From assembly GCA_016705245.1 (NCBI GenBank), contig JADIYM010000014.1, positions 62,001-126,000 on the forward strand: 64,000 nt of DNA, given 5' to 3'. The notes under the pieces were generated by a model, which was not told the origin of the DNA, made no database searches, and worked only from the letters and a program-made list of their open reading frames with translations. Source of the stretch: Blastocatellia bacterium. GTDB taxonomy: Bacteria > Acidobacteriota > Blastocatellia > UBA7656 > JADIYM01. Position numbers and translations under genes: made by a program. Positions 1 through 8,143 of this stretch are shown here, in pieces. How positions within the stretch are numbered: position 1 is the first letter of the stretch; each line of letters starts with the position of its first letter.

Positions 1-1
1 G

Positions 2-568
2 AATTTCGCCTGGGGCGACCTCGGGGTTATGCCGGTGCGTGTCCAGTGGGACTGGAAGAAGGCGAGTCTCGCGACGAACTACCTCTTCTTCGCTCCGACA
101 GGCCGGTACGAGCTCGGAGCGCCCGACAATGTCGGCTTCGGCTTCTGGTCGCACGAGTTCCAGCTGGCCGGCGAATACAGGTTGAACACCAAGCACCACA
201 CGTCGCTCATCGGCGCGATCAACTTCGAGATCAACGGCGACAAGGAAGACCAGGATTACAAGGTCGGCAACACGATAGGTCTCAACTACGGCATCGCCCG
301 CATTATTCCCGTCAACAAAGGGGCGGGAGCGCTGGACCTGTCGATCCTCGGAACGAGCGTCTGGCAGGTAACCGACGACACGGGCTCGGACGTCGTCAAC
401 GGTTTCGTTCACGACCGCGTGCACTCGATCGGCGGGCGCTTCAACTACATCTTCGTGAAGCACCACGTGACCGTGGCCTTCAACTTCCTGCAGGAGTACG
501 GCGCTCGTGCCCGGTTCCAGGGAAGCTGGTACTACGCGAGCATTACGAAAGTCTTCCCGGCCCACTGA
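2..568 (+). CDS. Outer-membrane beta-barrel protein, SphA/Phenol_MetA_deg-like, 5' truncated
   Basis: The frame is open from the first bases of the window, so the true start lies upstream and about 188 C-terminal residues are present. Alternating polar/aromatic strands (for example SLATNYLFFAPTGRYE, FQLAGEYRLN, HSIGGRFNYIF) and the last strand SWYYASITKVF ending near the C-terminus are typical of outer-membrane barrels. Phrases such as LFFAPTGRYE and EFQLAGEYR resemble the SphA / phenol-degradation MetA family of putative hydrophobic-compound transporters. Substrate unknown. Followed at once by a strong hairpin terminator, so it is probably the last gene of its unit. Family call moderately sure, barrel nature fairly sure. 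Confidence 0.7.
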   Translation, partial: NFAWGDLGVMPVRVQWDWKKASLATNYLFFAPTGRYELGAPDNVGFGFWSHEFQLAGEYRLNTKHHTSLIGAINFEINGDKEDQDYKVGNTIGLNYGIARIIPVNKGAGALDLSILGTSVWQVTDDTGSDVVNGFVHDRVHSIGGRFNYIFVKHHVTVAFNFLQEYGARARFQGSWYYASITKVFPAH

Positions 569-570
569 GG

Positions 571-619
571 GGACCAGACCCGCCGACGCTGGCTTTTGCC
601 TGACCGGCGGGTCTGGTGT
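571..619 (+). terminator. Rho-independent-like hairpin after the barrel gene
   Basis: ACCAGACCCGCCG (573-585) pairs perfectly with CGGCGGGTCTGGT (605-617), a 13-bp GC-rich stem with a 19-nt loop, starting 5 nt after the stop codon. There is no strong T tract after it, so the call rests on stem strength and position. Confidence 0.65.
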
Positions 620-723
620 CCGGGGAGATCGGATCCGATGTTCACGTCGCAAGTGCATCCGGTTCGATTGCACTCCGTCAGGATTGGCCGGTGGTTTAGT
701 CAGTGTTATGGAAAGGGGATGAG

Positions 724-1866
724 ATGAACAACACCGAATCTGCAACTCTTCCCGCTCTCACCTACGAGGGCGGCACGAGGGCGATGACCCTCACACCGGT
801 CATCGGAACGCCGCGCCGGGAGTACGGCGAGATGTTCGTCCCTGGCGAAGAGCCACTCGAGGACGGCGAGTTGCGCGTGACGGTACTCGGCAGCGGCAAT
901 CCCTGGCCCACGAGGGCGCAGGCGTCGGCCAGCGTCCTGGTCGAAGTCGGAAACGCGGAGAGGGATATCCTCGTCTTCGACCTCGGTACGGGCTCCGTCG
1001 CGAACTACGCCAGCCTGAAGCTGCCCGTCAACAAGCTCAACAAGGTATTCCTGACCCATCTTCACGCCGACCATATGGGCGACGTGATCACACTCGGCGG
1101 CAGTCTGGCCAAGGTCGGACGGGCGGACGGCCCGGTGTACGTCTGGGGACCGAGCGGAACCGAGCCGCGGCTCGGAACCAGTCACTTCGCGGAGGCGATC
1201 GAGGAAGCACTGGCCTGGGACACCGCGGCCGGCTTTGGCGCCATCAATCCGGACAGCATGCGGATCGTCGGAACCGAGTCCGACTTCAGCAAGACCCAGG
1301 TCGTCTACGAGGCGAACGGAGTCAAGGTGACGTCGTTTCCGGTCGTCCACTGCATCAGCGGAGCGGTCGGCTACAGGCTCGACTTCGGCGGCGTTTCGTT
1401 TGCGTATTCTGGCGATACGCGCCCCTGCTGGCCACTCGTGCGAGCGTGCGAGGGCGTCGACGTCCTGATTCATGAGTGCTTTCCGCCGGCAGCGGCGCTT
1501 GCGGCTGCTTCGGGCCTCTCGATCGAGCGGGCTACGATCGCGCTCAACGCGGCGCACACGTCGCCCACCGCCGCCGGCAAGGTCTTCAGCCTTGTGAAGC
1601 CGAAGCTGGCTGGCCTCTGGCACACCCTGCTGTCGCCCCAGGTCGTTCCCGCGATCTTCGCGGAGCTCAGGTCGGTGTATGACGGTGCGGTTGTCCAGAC
1701 ACAAGACCTCACGGTGATCAACATTACTCCGGAGGCCGTCGTAAGCCGCCAAGCGTCGGTCTCGGATCAACTACCGCCGATCCCGGGTCATCAGTGCGTG
1801 TCCTTCCAGCCGGTTGCGGTGCCTCCGCCGGACTGGTGGGCAGAGGCGCTCATCTCCGTCGACTGA
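724..1866 (+). CDS. MBL-fold metallo-hydrolase, RNase Z-like (GntH-type)
   Basis: A 380-residue protein of the metallo-beta-lactamase superfamily. The zinc motif HLHADHMGD follows FLT near residue 117, and further ligand-like segments are VVHC, YSGDTRPC and LWHTLLSP. The order resembles RNase Z/arylsulfatase-type hydrolases and the MBL proteins named GntH in guanitoxin clusters, but no guanitoxin genes are nearby, so the substrate is unknown. ATG 724 is chosen because GGAAAGGGG sits 5-13 nt upstream; a GTG at 703 is in frame but lacks a ribosome site. No export signal. The DUF202 gene follows 48 nt later and may be cotranscribed. Confidence 0.85.
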   Translation: MNNTESATLPALTYEGGTRAMTLTPVIGTPRREYGEMFVPGEEPLEDGELRVTVLGSGNPWPTRAQASASVLVEVGNAERDILVFDLGTGSVANYASLKLPVNKLNKVFLTHLHADHMGDVITLGGSLAKVGRADGPVYVWGPSGTEPRLGTSHFAEAIEEALAWDTAAGFGAINPDSMRIVGTESDFSKTQVVYEANGVKVTSFPVVHCISGAVGYRLDFGGVSFAYSGDTRPCWPLVRACEGVDVLIHECFPPAAALAAASGLSIERATIALNAAHTSPTAAGKVFSLVKPKLAGLWHTLLSPQVVPAIFAELRSVYDGAVVQTQDLTVINITPEAVVSRQASVSDQLPPIPGHQCVSFQPVAVPPPDWWAEALISVD

Positions 1867-1914
1867 GCTCCGGCGGAAGCTTGAGTCCGAGTCTTCCGTT
1901 CCGAGGAGGCAAGC

Positions 1915-2345
1915 GTGGAAACGCCAGCACCATCGACGGCGACCGAACTTGCAGCGGAGCGAACCGACCTCGCGACATTCCGTTCCGTTCTGGCGGCGGA
2001 CCGCTCGCTGATGGCCTGGGTTCGGACGGCGCTGTCGATGATCAGCTTCGGATTCACGATCTACAAGGTGCTCGAAGGCCTTCAGGTGGACGGCGTCGAC
2101 CTCGGCCGTGACGACGCTCCCAGGTTGGTGGGTATGATGCTGACGGGACTGGGCACGATCTCGATGGTGCTTGGCACGATCGAGTACTATTTCCGGCTTA
2201 AGGAACTGAACAGGCTGCAGCCGATCACCATCTGGCGGCCAACGAGGATTTTTCGCACCCCGAGTTCATCATCGCCGTGATCATGTCGGCTTTGGGGGTG
2301 TTCCTCTTTTGCAAGCATCGTTGCACGATCGCTGTAAGGGGTTGA
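1915..2345 (+). pseudogene. DUF202 (YidH-type) small membrane protein, frameshifted near its end
   Basis: GTG 1915 follows GAGGAGG by 6 nt. The first 100 residues match DUF202 inner-membrane proteins: the hallmark LAADRSLMAWVRTALSM, then helices around MISFGFTIYKVL and VGMMLTGLGTISMVLGTIEY. The starting frame ends in an unrelated tail at 2280. In the neighbouring frame the expected third helix reads HPEFIIAVIMSALGVFLF (about 2256-2310) and stops at 2343-2345. A one-base shift between about 2215 and 2245 therefore separates the third helix from the first two. Function of the family unknown. Whether the shift is mutation or sequencing error cannot be told. Confidence 0.7.
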
Positions 2346-2680
2346 CGTACGGCCCAGCTGGTTCCGTGCCAATTGTCGGCGACTGGAACGGAGACGGCGT
2401 CGACACGGTTGGGGTCTACATCACGGGAACGGGGACGTTCTTCCTTCGCAACTCGAACTCGCCGGGCCCGGCGGATCTCGCATTCACGTTTGGCGCGGGA
2501 GGAGGCATCCCGCTATCGGGCGACTGGAACGGCAACTGAGTCGACACGATCGGCCTGTCACTGCCGGCGACGGTGACGTTCTTCCTGCGCAACGCGAACA
2601 CTTCAGGTTCGGCAGACTTGACGTTCAGCTACGGCCCGCCAGGAGCGGTGCCAGTGATCGGCGACTGGGATGGCAACTGA
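2346..2680 (+). pseudogene. Debris of a repeat surface protein (GDWNGDGVDT repeats)
   Basis: Two and a half copies of a 47-codon (exactly 141-nt) repeat with the pattern VPIVGDWNGDGVDT ... TFFLRN-N-PG-ADL-F-FG. This type occurs in tandem in large FG-GAP/VCBS-like exported proteins. There is no start codon context or signal peptide. TGA codons interrupt the frame at 2537-2539 and 2678-2680, both at the Gly position after GDW(N/D)GN, so this is a remnant and not an expressed protein. Confidence 0.6.
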
Positions 2681-2739
2681 AAAGGCGTGGCCGCACAGAG
2701 CAGAGGGACACGGAGAGCGGAAGTCAGTCCAACGACGGG

Positions 2740-2910
2740 ATGGAATGGATGTCGAGGCTGCTGAGCGTCGTGATGACGACCCGGTCTCAAGGTCGCAACC
2801 CGCACGAATTCTTCGTCGAGTCGGCCCGCGGCGCTCCTGCAAAAGCGCCGCCGCCGTCGCTTCTGCACGCAAATCCAGCCCGTGAGCTGGCGACCCACGC
2901 GGCCGCATGA
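2740..2910 (+). pseudogene. Possible transposase C-terminal fragment
   Basis: A 56-codon reading frame containing SRLLSVVMTTRSQGRNPHEF and a PPPSLLHAN tail. This resembles the C-terminal tails of some IS66-like transposases, where a short helix is followed by a proline-rich end. Nothing upstream continues the protein, and no inverted repeats frame it. The identification is by general resemblance only. It fits the debris character of the 2.3-3.1 kb stretch. Confidence 0.3.
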
Positions 2911-3052
2911 CTCGTCTACTCGCAACGACTTAGCGAAACGGCGCCCGGAAAGCCTCGGACGAGCGGCTGCTGCCTCGCAGCGACGTAACATCCCTAAATA
3001 CAGCGACTTAGGGTGAACGCGTACCACTTGCGAAAAAAGGGGGGTTCGCCAG

Positions 3053-3102
3053 CAATCGCGGTCATAATAACCATTATCGGACGCAGATACTTCTTGCGAT
3101 TG
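3053..3102. repeat. Nested inverted repeat upstream of the first TA module
   Basis: CAATCGC (3053-3059) pairs with GCGATTG (3096-3102), and inside it ATAAT and ATTAT flank AACC. The element also contains TTATCGGACGCA (3074-3085), a 12-mer that recurs exactly at 7145-7156 before the second TA module. It could be an operator for TA autoregulation or a cassette boundary. Confidence 0.4.
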
Positions 3103-3159
3103 TACGATATGTGGTACTCTGTGTAGGTCGTATCGCTGTACATGTGGAGTTTGAGTGCC

Positions 3160-3438
3160 ATGAAGAACCTGGACCTTATCGAAGACATCCGGCCCGTTTC
3201 GGACTTCCGCGCCAACACCGCCGAGTGCATCGGCAGAGTGACTGAGAGTCGTCGCCCGCTCGTTCTTACGCAGCACGGACGAAGTGCCGTCGTCGTCCTC
3301 GATGTCAACGAGTATCAGGCACTCATCGAACGAGTCGCCCTTCTCGAGGATCTTGCCGCGTCGGAGGCGGATGTGCGCGAGGGCCGAACGATCCCCCACG
3401 CGAAGGCCAAGCGTGAGCTTCTCGAGAGCATTGGCTGA
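3160..3438 (+). CDS. Phd/YefM-family antitoxin
   Basis: A 92-residue antitoxin. The N-terminal Phd/YefM DNA-binding fold is recognisable in RPVSDFRANTAECIGRV and LVLTQHGRSAVVVLDVNEYQ, where 'G+..AVVL...EY' is the family hallmark. It is followed by a helical toxin-binding tail (ALLEDLAASEADVREG, KAKRELLESIG). It would neutralise the following toxin and repress their common promoter. ATG 3160 gives the usual N-terminus; an in-frame ATG at 3142 only adds six residues. The stop overlaps the toxin ATG (TGATG), indicating translational coupling. Confidence 0.9.
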   Translation: MKNLDLIEDIRPVSDFRANTAECIGRVTESRRPLVLTQHGRSAVVVLDVNEYQALIERVALLEDLAASEADVREGRTIPHAKAKRELLESIG

Positions 3439-3713
3439 TGAAGGTCGTCTGGACGACGACGGCGCTCAGGCGCGCCGCCGACATCGCATCAGCACTCGCC
3501 GCTGAAGATCCTGCTCCAGCGCGCGATTTCGTGCACGAGCTGTTCTCGAAGGTTGAAACACTCTCGGGATTCCCGAAGATGGGCCGCGTGGTTCCCGAAG
3601 TCGGCAAGTCACACATTCGTGAGATTTTCGTTCGAAGTTATCGCGTCGTCTACGTCGTGCATCGTTCGCAAATTTCGATTCGCACTATCCGCCACACCCG
3701 TGAACGCCGTTGA
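3438..3713 (+). CDS. RelE/ParE-family toxin
   Basis: A 91-residue toxin of the RelE/ParE superfamily. The pattern is W(T)..A...L..I..(A)...P..A..F, then FPKMGRVVPEVG, then IREIFVRSYRVVYVV and a closing IRTIRHTRER. Length and the basic C-terminus fit ParE/RelE toxins, which act on gyrase or on ribosome-bound mRNA; which of the two cannot be read from sequence. It overlaps the antitoxin stop by one base. Intact, unlike three other toxins in this window. Confidence 0.88.
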   Translation: MKVVWTTTALRRAADIASALAAEDPAPARDFVHELFSKVETLSGFPKMGRVVPEVGKSHIREIFVRSYRVVYVVHRSQISIRTIRHTRERR

Positions 3714-3852
3714 GCAGTTCCTAGTTACCATTATCAGCCGCATATTCTCCCAGCGAGTCAACCTACCTTTCAAGCGTTCAAGCTTGCGGGTAGCTCCGGA
3801 CGGGCCGGCGAGCCGAGTCCGGCGGTGTTCGGCCTGCATCTCGTGATCAGCG

Positions 3853-3872
3853 GCAGCGAGGGGCCGACTGCA
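3853..3872. repeat. 20-mer shared with 43294-43313
   Basis: GCAGCGAGGGGCCGACTGCA occurs here and again exactly at 43294-43313, both in non-coding sequence with unrelated flanks. The rest of the 3714-3921 gap between the ParE toxin and the convergent peptidase gene holds no recognisable gene. Confidence 0.55.
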
Positions 3873-3921
3873 GGTCAGACGCGGAGCGACTTGCACCCGG
3901 CGTACTGGGTCAAGTAGGCGT

Positions 3922-5352
3922 TCACGGGGCGCCCGTCGTCGTCGGGCGCAGCGTGGCGTGGACGGCCCAAGGGCCCGGGTTGAGGGTCACTCCGGTCGTT
4001 CGGCCGCCTGAGGCGTCGAACCGGACCACGTCGCGCGCCGACGACTCGACGACGAAGAAGCCCCCCTCGGCCGCCGTCAGCCGGTACGTTCGATCCTTAT
4101 CGAAGTAAATGCGTCCGTTGCTGGCGCACGTGATCGTCAGCGAACCGGCCTCGACTGCGACCGTCAGCGCGCTTCCGCCGTAGAGGTCGTAGGTACCAAC
4201 ATATTTACGAAGCTCGTCGGCGCTCGGCTGGACTCGGAGCGGAACCGGCGAGGGCGGGACCTCTGGGACGCTGCTCAGTACCGCGTACCAAGCGACCTCC
4301 GACGCGAGCACCCCAAGGTCGACGGGCGAGAGTGCCGGGTTGTCCACCTCGTCGGTCGTAACGGCAACGAGCACGTCGCCGTCTGCTTCGGTTGCGAACG
4401 GCTGGATCGCGCGGCTCATCGACCCGTGGACTTGAATCGCGAGCCGCTGAAGCGCCGAGAAAGGGAGCCTCTGGTTCGTCACGACGAGCGTCAGCGTCGT
4501 GTTACCGGTCGGCCCGGCCCCCGATTCGTTGGAGCCGCCCAACGGCGCGAACGCTTTCAGGCGGTCCGCGATCGGCGGGCAATCGCCGCCAGTGCCGTTT
4601 CGCGAGCATCTGACGATACGACCGTTGCGATCGACGATCGCTCCCAGCGAGTTGACCACCGTGAAGACGGCGACCTTGGTTGGGCCGAGCGTCCGGAACG
4701 CTGCGCCCTGGCCCGAATGTGCCCAGCCGGCAGACGTGTCAGGGCCCGAGCCGCGCAGGTAATAGCGTCCCTGCATCGCGAACCGGCCCGCGCCGCGTGC
4801 GCCGAGTGGGAACCATCCCGGCTCCGCGGACTGAAGCGCGGCCCGTCCCAGGCGGTCGTCCGGAGTGACGCGGCTGAATCTCCGGTCCCCGATGTCGTAG
4901 ATGATCGCGCCTACGACGCAGGGAACCGAATCTACGTCTCCCTTCTGTGCGTTCAGCTCCTTGATCCCGTTCGTTACGCCCGTAGCCGCCGAGAGGCCGA
5001 ACCACGAGCCGCCCGAGAAGACGACTGCCCTGACGAGTTTGGCGTCCCTGGCGTTTTGGAGAGCCGCTGCGTTCACCGTTCCCGGGGCGCCTCCGCGAAC
5101 GTCCACGGCACCTTTGACCCCGGCTGGGAAGTAGAACACGGTGGTCCCGGTAGGCCCCTCGTCGTACTCCGCCACTCCGACCTTCATTTCCGGGAAGTCG
5201 AATCGCAGGCTCGGGCCGTCCTTTGACACGCGCGGCACTGGCGTGGGCGAGTCCTGGCCTGCGGCGCTACCAGCCGCGAACAGCGTCGCCATCGAGCAGG
5301 CGATCAGAGCAGAACAGTAGCGATTCGACGCTCGTCTTGAATAGATGGGCAT
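3922..5352 (-). CDS. Exported P1-family (DmpA/S58) peptidase with C-terminal accessory domain
   Basis: A 476-residue exported protein. The N-terminus MPIYSRRASNRYCSALIACS... has a signal peptide ending near AGSAAGQ. The core matches DmpA/BapA-type Ntn aminopeptidases: DFPEMKVGVAEY, then AVVFSGGSWFGLSAATGV, then the self-cleavage region GPTGNTTLTLVVTNQRL and the tail RAIQPFATEADGDVLVAVTT. In this family the residue after the scissile bond becomes the nucleophile. After about residue 370 a lipocalin-like segment (YVGTYDLYGGSALTVAVEAG) resembles the DUF3471 modules that follow serine hydrolases. ATG 5352 is chosen because it begins the signal peptide. Divergent from the M20 peptidase gene. Confidence 0.82.
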   Translation of the reverse strand: MPIYSRRASNRYCSALIACSMATLFAAGSAAGQDSPTPVPRVSKDGPSLRFDFPEMKVGVAEYDEGPTGTTVFYFPAGVKGAVDVRGGAPGTVNAAALQNARDAKLVRAVVFSGGSWFGLSAATGVTNGIKELNAQKGDVDSVPCVVGAIIYDIGDRRFSRVTPDDRLGRAALQSAEPGWFPLGARGAGRFAMQGRYYLRGSGPDTSAGWAHSGQGAAFRTLGPTKVAVFTVVNSLGAIVDRNGRIVRCSRNGTGGDCPPIADRLKAFAPLGGSNESGAGPTGNTTLTLVVTNQRLPFSALQRLAIQVHGSMSRAIQPFATEADGDVLVAVTTDEVDNPALSPVDLGVLASEVAWYAVLSSVPEVPPSPVPLRVQPSADELRKYVGTYDLYGGSALTVAVEAGSLTITCASNGRIYFDKDRTYRLTAAEGGFFVVESSARDVVRFDASGGRTTGVTLNPGPWAVHATLRPTTTGAP

Positions 5353-5516
5353 GCGTCTTTCTAGTTCGAATGATTGCTGGTTTGTTGGAGTCGGTACCGC
5401 CGGGATGCGCCGCCAGCCTATCAACGTGACCCCACGCTTTCAAGGACCTCGAACACGCCTGGCTCGCGCCATTCAGTGACGGCCGATCGCCGACAGAATG
5501 GTATAGAATCGCGTTC

Positions 5517-7055
5517 GTGCCATCGAAAATCGTGCCCCTCGCAAGCATTCTCGTTGTCGCCACCCTTCTGACTGGAGCTGTCCGTCCTCCGGCCTCGGTG
5601 CGCGAATACCGGCAGAACAACGAGGCGAAGATCCTCGCCGAGTTCACGAACCTGCTCGCCATCCCGAACGTCGCCTCCGATCGAGCGAACATCCGTCGAA
5701 ACGCCGAAGCGATCGTCGAAATGATGCAGCGCCGCGGCCTCTCGCCGCGCCTGCTCGAGGCCTCGGATCCCGCGGCGCCGCCGGCCGTCTACGGCGAATG
5801 GACGGTGCCGGGCGCGGAGCGGACGCTCGTCTTCTACGCCCATTACGACGGCCAACCCGCAGACCCCGCCGAGTGGACCGGTAGCACGCCCTGGGCACCC
5901 GTTTGGCGCTCGGGATCGCTGGCTGCGGGCGCGCCAGTTGTCGTGCCAACGCCGGGTGAGCCGGTCGATCCGGAGTGGCGAATTTACGCGAGGTCCGCTT
6001 CCGACGATAAGGCAGGCGTCATGGCGATCCTCACCGCCGTCGATGCGCTGCACGCGCTCGGCCGCAAGCCGACGGCAAGCGTGAAGTTCTTTTTCGAGGG
6101 CGAGGAGGAGGCCGGTTCGCCGCACCTCGCTGACATCCTTTCGCGCAACAGAGACCTGCTGCAATCCGATGCGTGGATCGTCTGCGACGGTCCGGTCCAC
6201 CAGTCGGGGCGCAAGCAGGTGGTCTTCGGGGTACGTGGCGATGTCAACGTCGACGTCACGGTCTACGGCGCAACGCGGCCGCTCCATAGTGGCCACTATG
6301 GTAACTGGGCGCCCAACCCGGCGATGCTCCTCGCGCGCCTGCTCACCTCGATGAAGGACGAAACGGGGAGGGTGACGATCGCCGGATGGTACGACGACGT
6401 TGTGCCGCTCAGCCCGCTCGAGCGGCGCTCGCTGGCAGAAGCGCCGAAGGTCGACGACGCGCTTCGCGCCGAGCTCGGGATCGCACGGTCCGAGGGCGGG
6501 AGCAAGGACCTGCTCGAGCTCATCAACCTCCCCTCGTTGAACGTCAACGGGATCCGCAGCGCCGACGTCGGCGATGCCGCGCGTAACGTGATTCCGACGA
6601 CTGCGACCTCGACGCTCGACCTCAGGCTCGTCAAGGGCATCGACCGCGAACGGCAGGTCGCGCGGCTCGTCGAGCACGTGCGCCGGCAGGGCTACCATGT
6701 AATCGACCGCGCGCCGACGGCGGAGGAACGGCGTGCGCACCCGCTCGTCGCCACGATCGTTCAGCGCGGGGGCGGCTACAATGCGTCGCGCACGCCGATG
6801 GACCTGCCGGTCTCGCGCTCGGTCGTCGAAGCCGTGCAGTCGGTCTCGAACGAGGCCGTGGTCCGCATGCCGACGCTCGGCGGGAGCCTCCCGCTCGTCA
6901 TCTTCGAGGAGTCGATCCGCGCGACGACGATCGTCGTCCCGATCGCCAACTACGACAATAACCAGCACGCCGAGAATGAGAACCTGCGGCTGCAGAACCT
7001 CTGGGATGGCATCGAGATCATGGCTGCGATCATGACGATGCACTGGCGGGAGTAG
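5517..7055 (+). CDS. M20-family metallopeptidase, exported
   Basis: A 512-residue di-zinc exopeptidase. GTG 5517 opens a signal-like segment (IVPLASILVVATLLTGAV). Metal and catalytic residues are in place: YAHYDGQP (His ligand, catalytic Asp), SASDDKAG (bridging Asp), FEGEEEAGS (catalytic Glu pair), CDGP and the late NNQHAENEN His. The dimerisation insert begins near residue 235 (VNVDVTVYGATRPLHSGHYG). M20 members cleave dipeptides or acyl-amino acids. With the divergent P1 peptidase it may form a small peptide-scavenging locus in the cell envelope. Confidence 0.9.
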   Translation: MPSKIVPLASILVVATLLTGAVRPPASVREYRQNNEAKILAEFTNLLAIPNVASDRANIRRNAEAIVEMMQRRGLSPRLLEASDPAAPPAVYGEWTVPGAERTLVFYAHYDGQPADPAEWTGSTPWAPVWRSGSLAAGAPVVVPTPGEPVDPEWRIYARSASDDKAGVMAILTAVDALHALGRKPTASVKFFFEGEEEAGSPHLADILSRNRDLLQSDAWIVCDGPVHQSGRKQVVFGVRGDVNVDVTVYGATRPLHSGHYGNWAPNPAMLLARLLTSMKDETGRVTIAGWYDDVVPLSPLERRSLAEAPKVDDALRAELGIARSEGGSKDLLELINLPSLNVNGIRSADVGDAARNVIPTTATSTLDLRLVKGIDRERQVARLVEHVRRQGYHVIDRAPTAEERRAHPLVATIVQRGGGYNASRTPMDLPVSRSVVEAVQSVSNEAVVRMPTLGGSLPLVIFEESIRATTIVVPIANYDNNQHAENENLRLQNLWDGIEIMAAIMTMHWRE

Positions 7056-7202
7056 CGCGGACGACCCCCTCCCTAAGCTCACGGCGACGCTTGCGGGTCT
7101 GAGGATCTGGTCGAGGCGAGACGATATCCAGACCATAGTGACTGTTATCGGACGCACGAAGGCACAACCTCCTACCTGACGACAACGAAAAGTAACTGCT
7201 CA

Positions 7203-7226
7203 CCCGTAAATAGCTCTATTTACGGG
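7203..7226. repeat. Perfect 11-bp palindrome
   Basis: CCCGTAAATAG (7203-7213) and CTATTTACGGG (7216-7226) form a perfect stem with a 2-nt loop. It lies between the M20 gene and the second TA module. It could serve as a bidirectional terminator, but it lacks a T tract on the plus strand and is AT-centred, more like a protein-binding palindrome. Confidence 0.5.
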
Positions 7227-7383
7227 GCTTACGGGCGGAGCGCGCGGCTCCTCCGGTCGTCGACGGCGGGTTTGTGGAGTTTCCGGGATTCGTCGCCGCT
7301 GGGCCGTACTTCTCGACCGTGGCGCGCAGTCTCTCGATGATCGCGAGCTGACTGGCGATCGTCTTCTCTTTATCGGCGATCAC
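7216..7383 (-). pseudogene. Small unrecognised reading frame, possibly a 3' remnant
   Basis: A 55-codon minus-strand frame from GTG 7383: a short amphipathic helix (DKEKTIASQLAIIERLRATV), then a low-complexity Pro/Thr/Gly/Arg/Lys tail. The composition looks protein-like, but there is no ribosome site and the stop lies inside the 7203-7226 palindrome. I do not recognise a family. Otherwise the 7056-7436 gap is empty. Confidence 0.25.
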
Positions 7384-7436
7384 GCGGCCAAGGCCGTGAC
7401 TTGACCAAGCCCTCCTGCAGGGCGTACTTTAGTGGT

Positions 7437-7667
7437 ATGAAAGTCAAGACTTCAATCACACTTTCGGACGAGGTGCTTGAGCGCATAGATCGTCGCGGCA
7501 AACAGTTCAAGAACCGATCGGTCTTCCTCGAAGTCGCCGCGAAGGCGTTTCTCGCACAACTCGAACGCGAGGAGCTCAACGCCCGCGATCTCGAGATCAT
7601 CAATCGCCACGCGGATCGTTTGAACGACGAAGCCTCCGACGTGCTCGCCTATCAGGTTGAGCTTTGA
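7437..7667 (+). CDS. Ribbon-helix-helix (CopG-like) antitoxin
   Basis: A 76-residue protein starting MKVKTSITLSDEVLERIDRR, the beta-strand plus helix of an RHH DNA-binding domain. It continues with NRSVFLEVAAKAFLAQLERE and an acidic tail ending in YQVEL. ATG 7437 gives the canonical N-terminus. The stop codon overlaps the following toxin start (TTGA), as in mazEF/pemIK modules, so the two are translationally coupled. Expected role: neutralise the PemK-like toxin and repress the operon. Confidence 0.87.
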   Translation: MKVKTSITLSDEVLERIDRRGKQFKNRSVFLEVAAKAFLAQLEREELNARDLEIINRHADRLNDEASDVLAYQVEL

Positions 7668-7990
7668 CAAGAGGCGACCTCTATCTCGTCAAGCATCCGT
7701 CGTCTCGGGATCCGAAGAAGCAACGTGTCTTTGTCGTCGTGAGCCGACAGGTCCTCATACACTCGCGGTTTCAGACAGTGATCTGCGCTCCGATCTATTC
7801 GGCGTATGACGGCCTCGCGACGCAGGTACAAGTTGGTATCGATGATGGACTCAAGCACGTCAGCAGCATTCACTGTGACGAACTCGTCAGTCTTCCGAAG
7901 TCCATGTTGACGAACTTCATCGGGTCCCTTTCACAGGATCGTATGCAGAACCTCGCCAATGCGCTCCGAATCGCACTCGACATTCCCTGA
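7664..7990 (+). CDS. MazF/PemK-family endoribonuclease toxin
   Basis: A 108-residue toxin from TTG 7664. It begins MTRGDLYLVKHPSSRDPKKQ, the RGD(L/I)(Y/W) signature of MazF/PemK. It continues with RVFVVVSRQ, then an ICAPIYSAYDGL strand and HVSSIHCDELVSLPKSML, the conserved 'S.v..D.l..l.k..l' segment. These toxins cut single-stranded mRNA. Length and all conserved blocks are complete. The TTG start overlaps the antitoxin stop by 3 nt, which supports coupled translation. Confidence 0.87.
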   Translation: MTRGDLYLVKHPSSRDPKKQRVFVVVSRQVLIHSRFQTVICAPIYSAYDGLATQVQVGIDDGLKHVSSIHCDELVSLPKSMLTNFIGSLSQDRMQNLANALRIALDIP

Positions 7991-8143
7991 CGTACCTGGC
8001 TGCTCTCCGCCTTTCACCGGAGGGGCCGTTATCGGATGTGAAGCTTCCGGAATCCAATTCTATCCGCGGCGACAGTTGTGCAATTCAGATGATGCCCAGA
8101 GCTTGCGCGAACGCAGGGTATCTAAGGCATACCGGAGGCCGCC

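Noticed and set aside
2537..2680. In-frame TGA codons in the repeat protein as further selenocysteine sites
   Set aside because: They replace Gly rather than Cys, no redox motif or hairpin follows, and the frame has no start; decay explains them better.
3053..8040. attC sites of a chromosomal integron around the TA modules
   Set aside because: The recurring motif does not contain the GTTRRRY/RYYYAAC cores, no integrase is present and orientation is mixed with ordinary genes.
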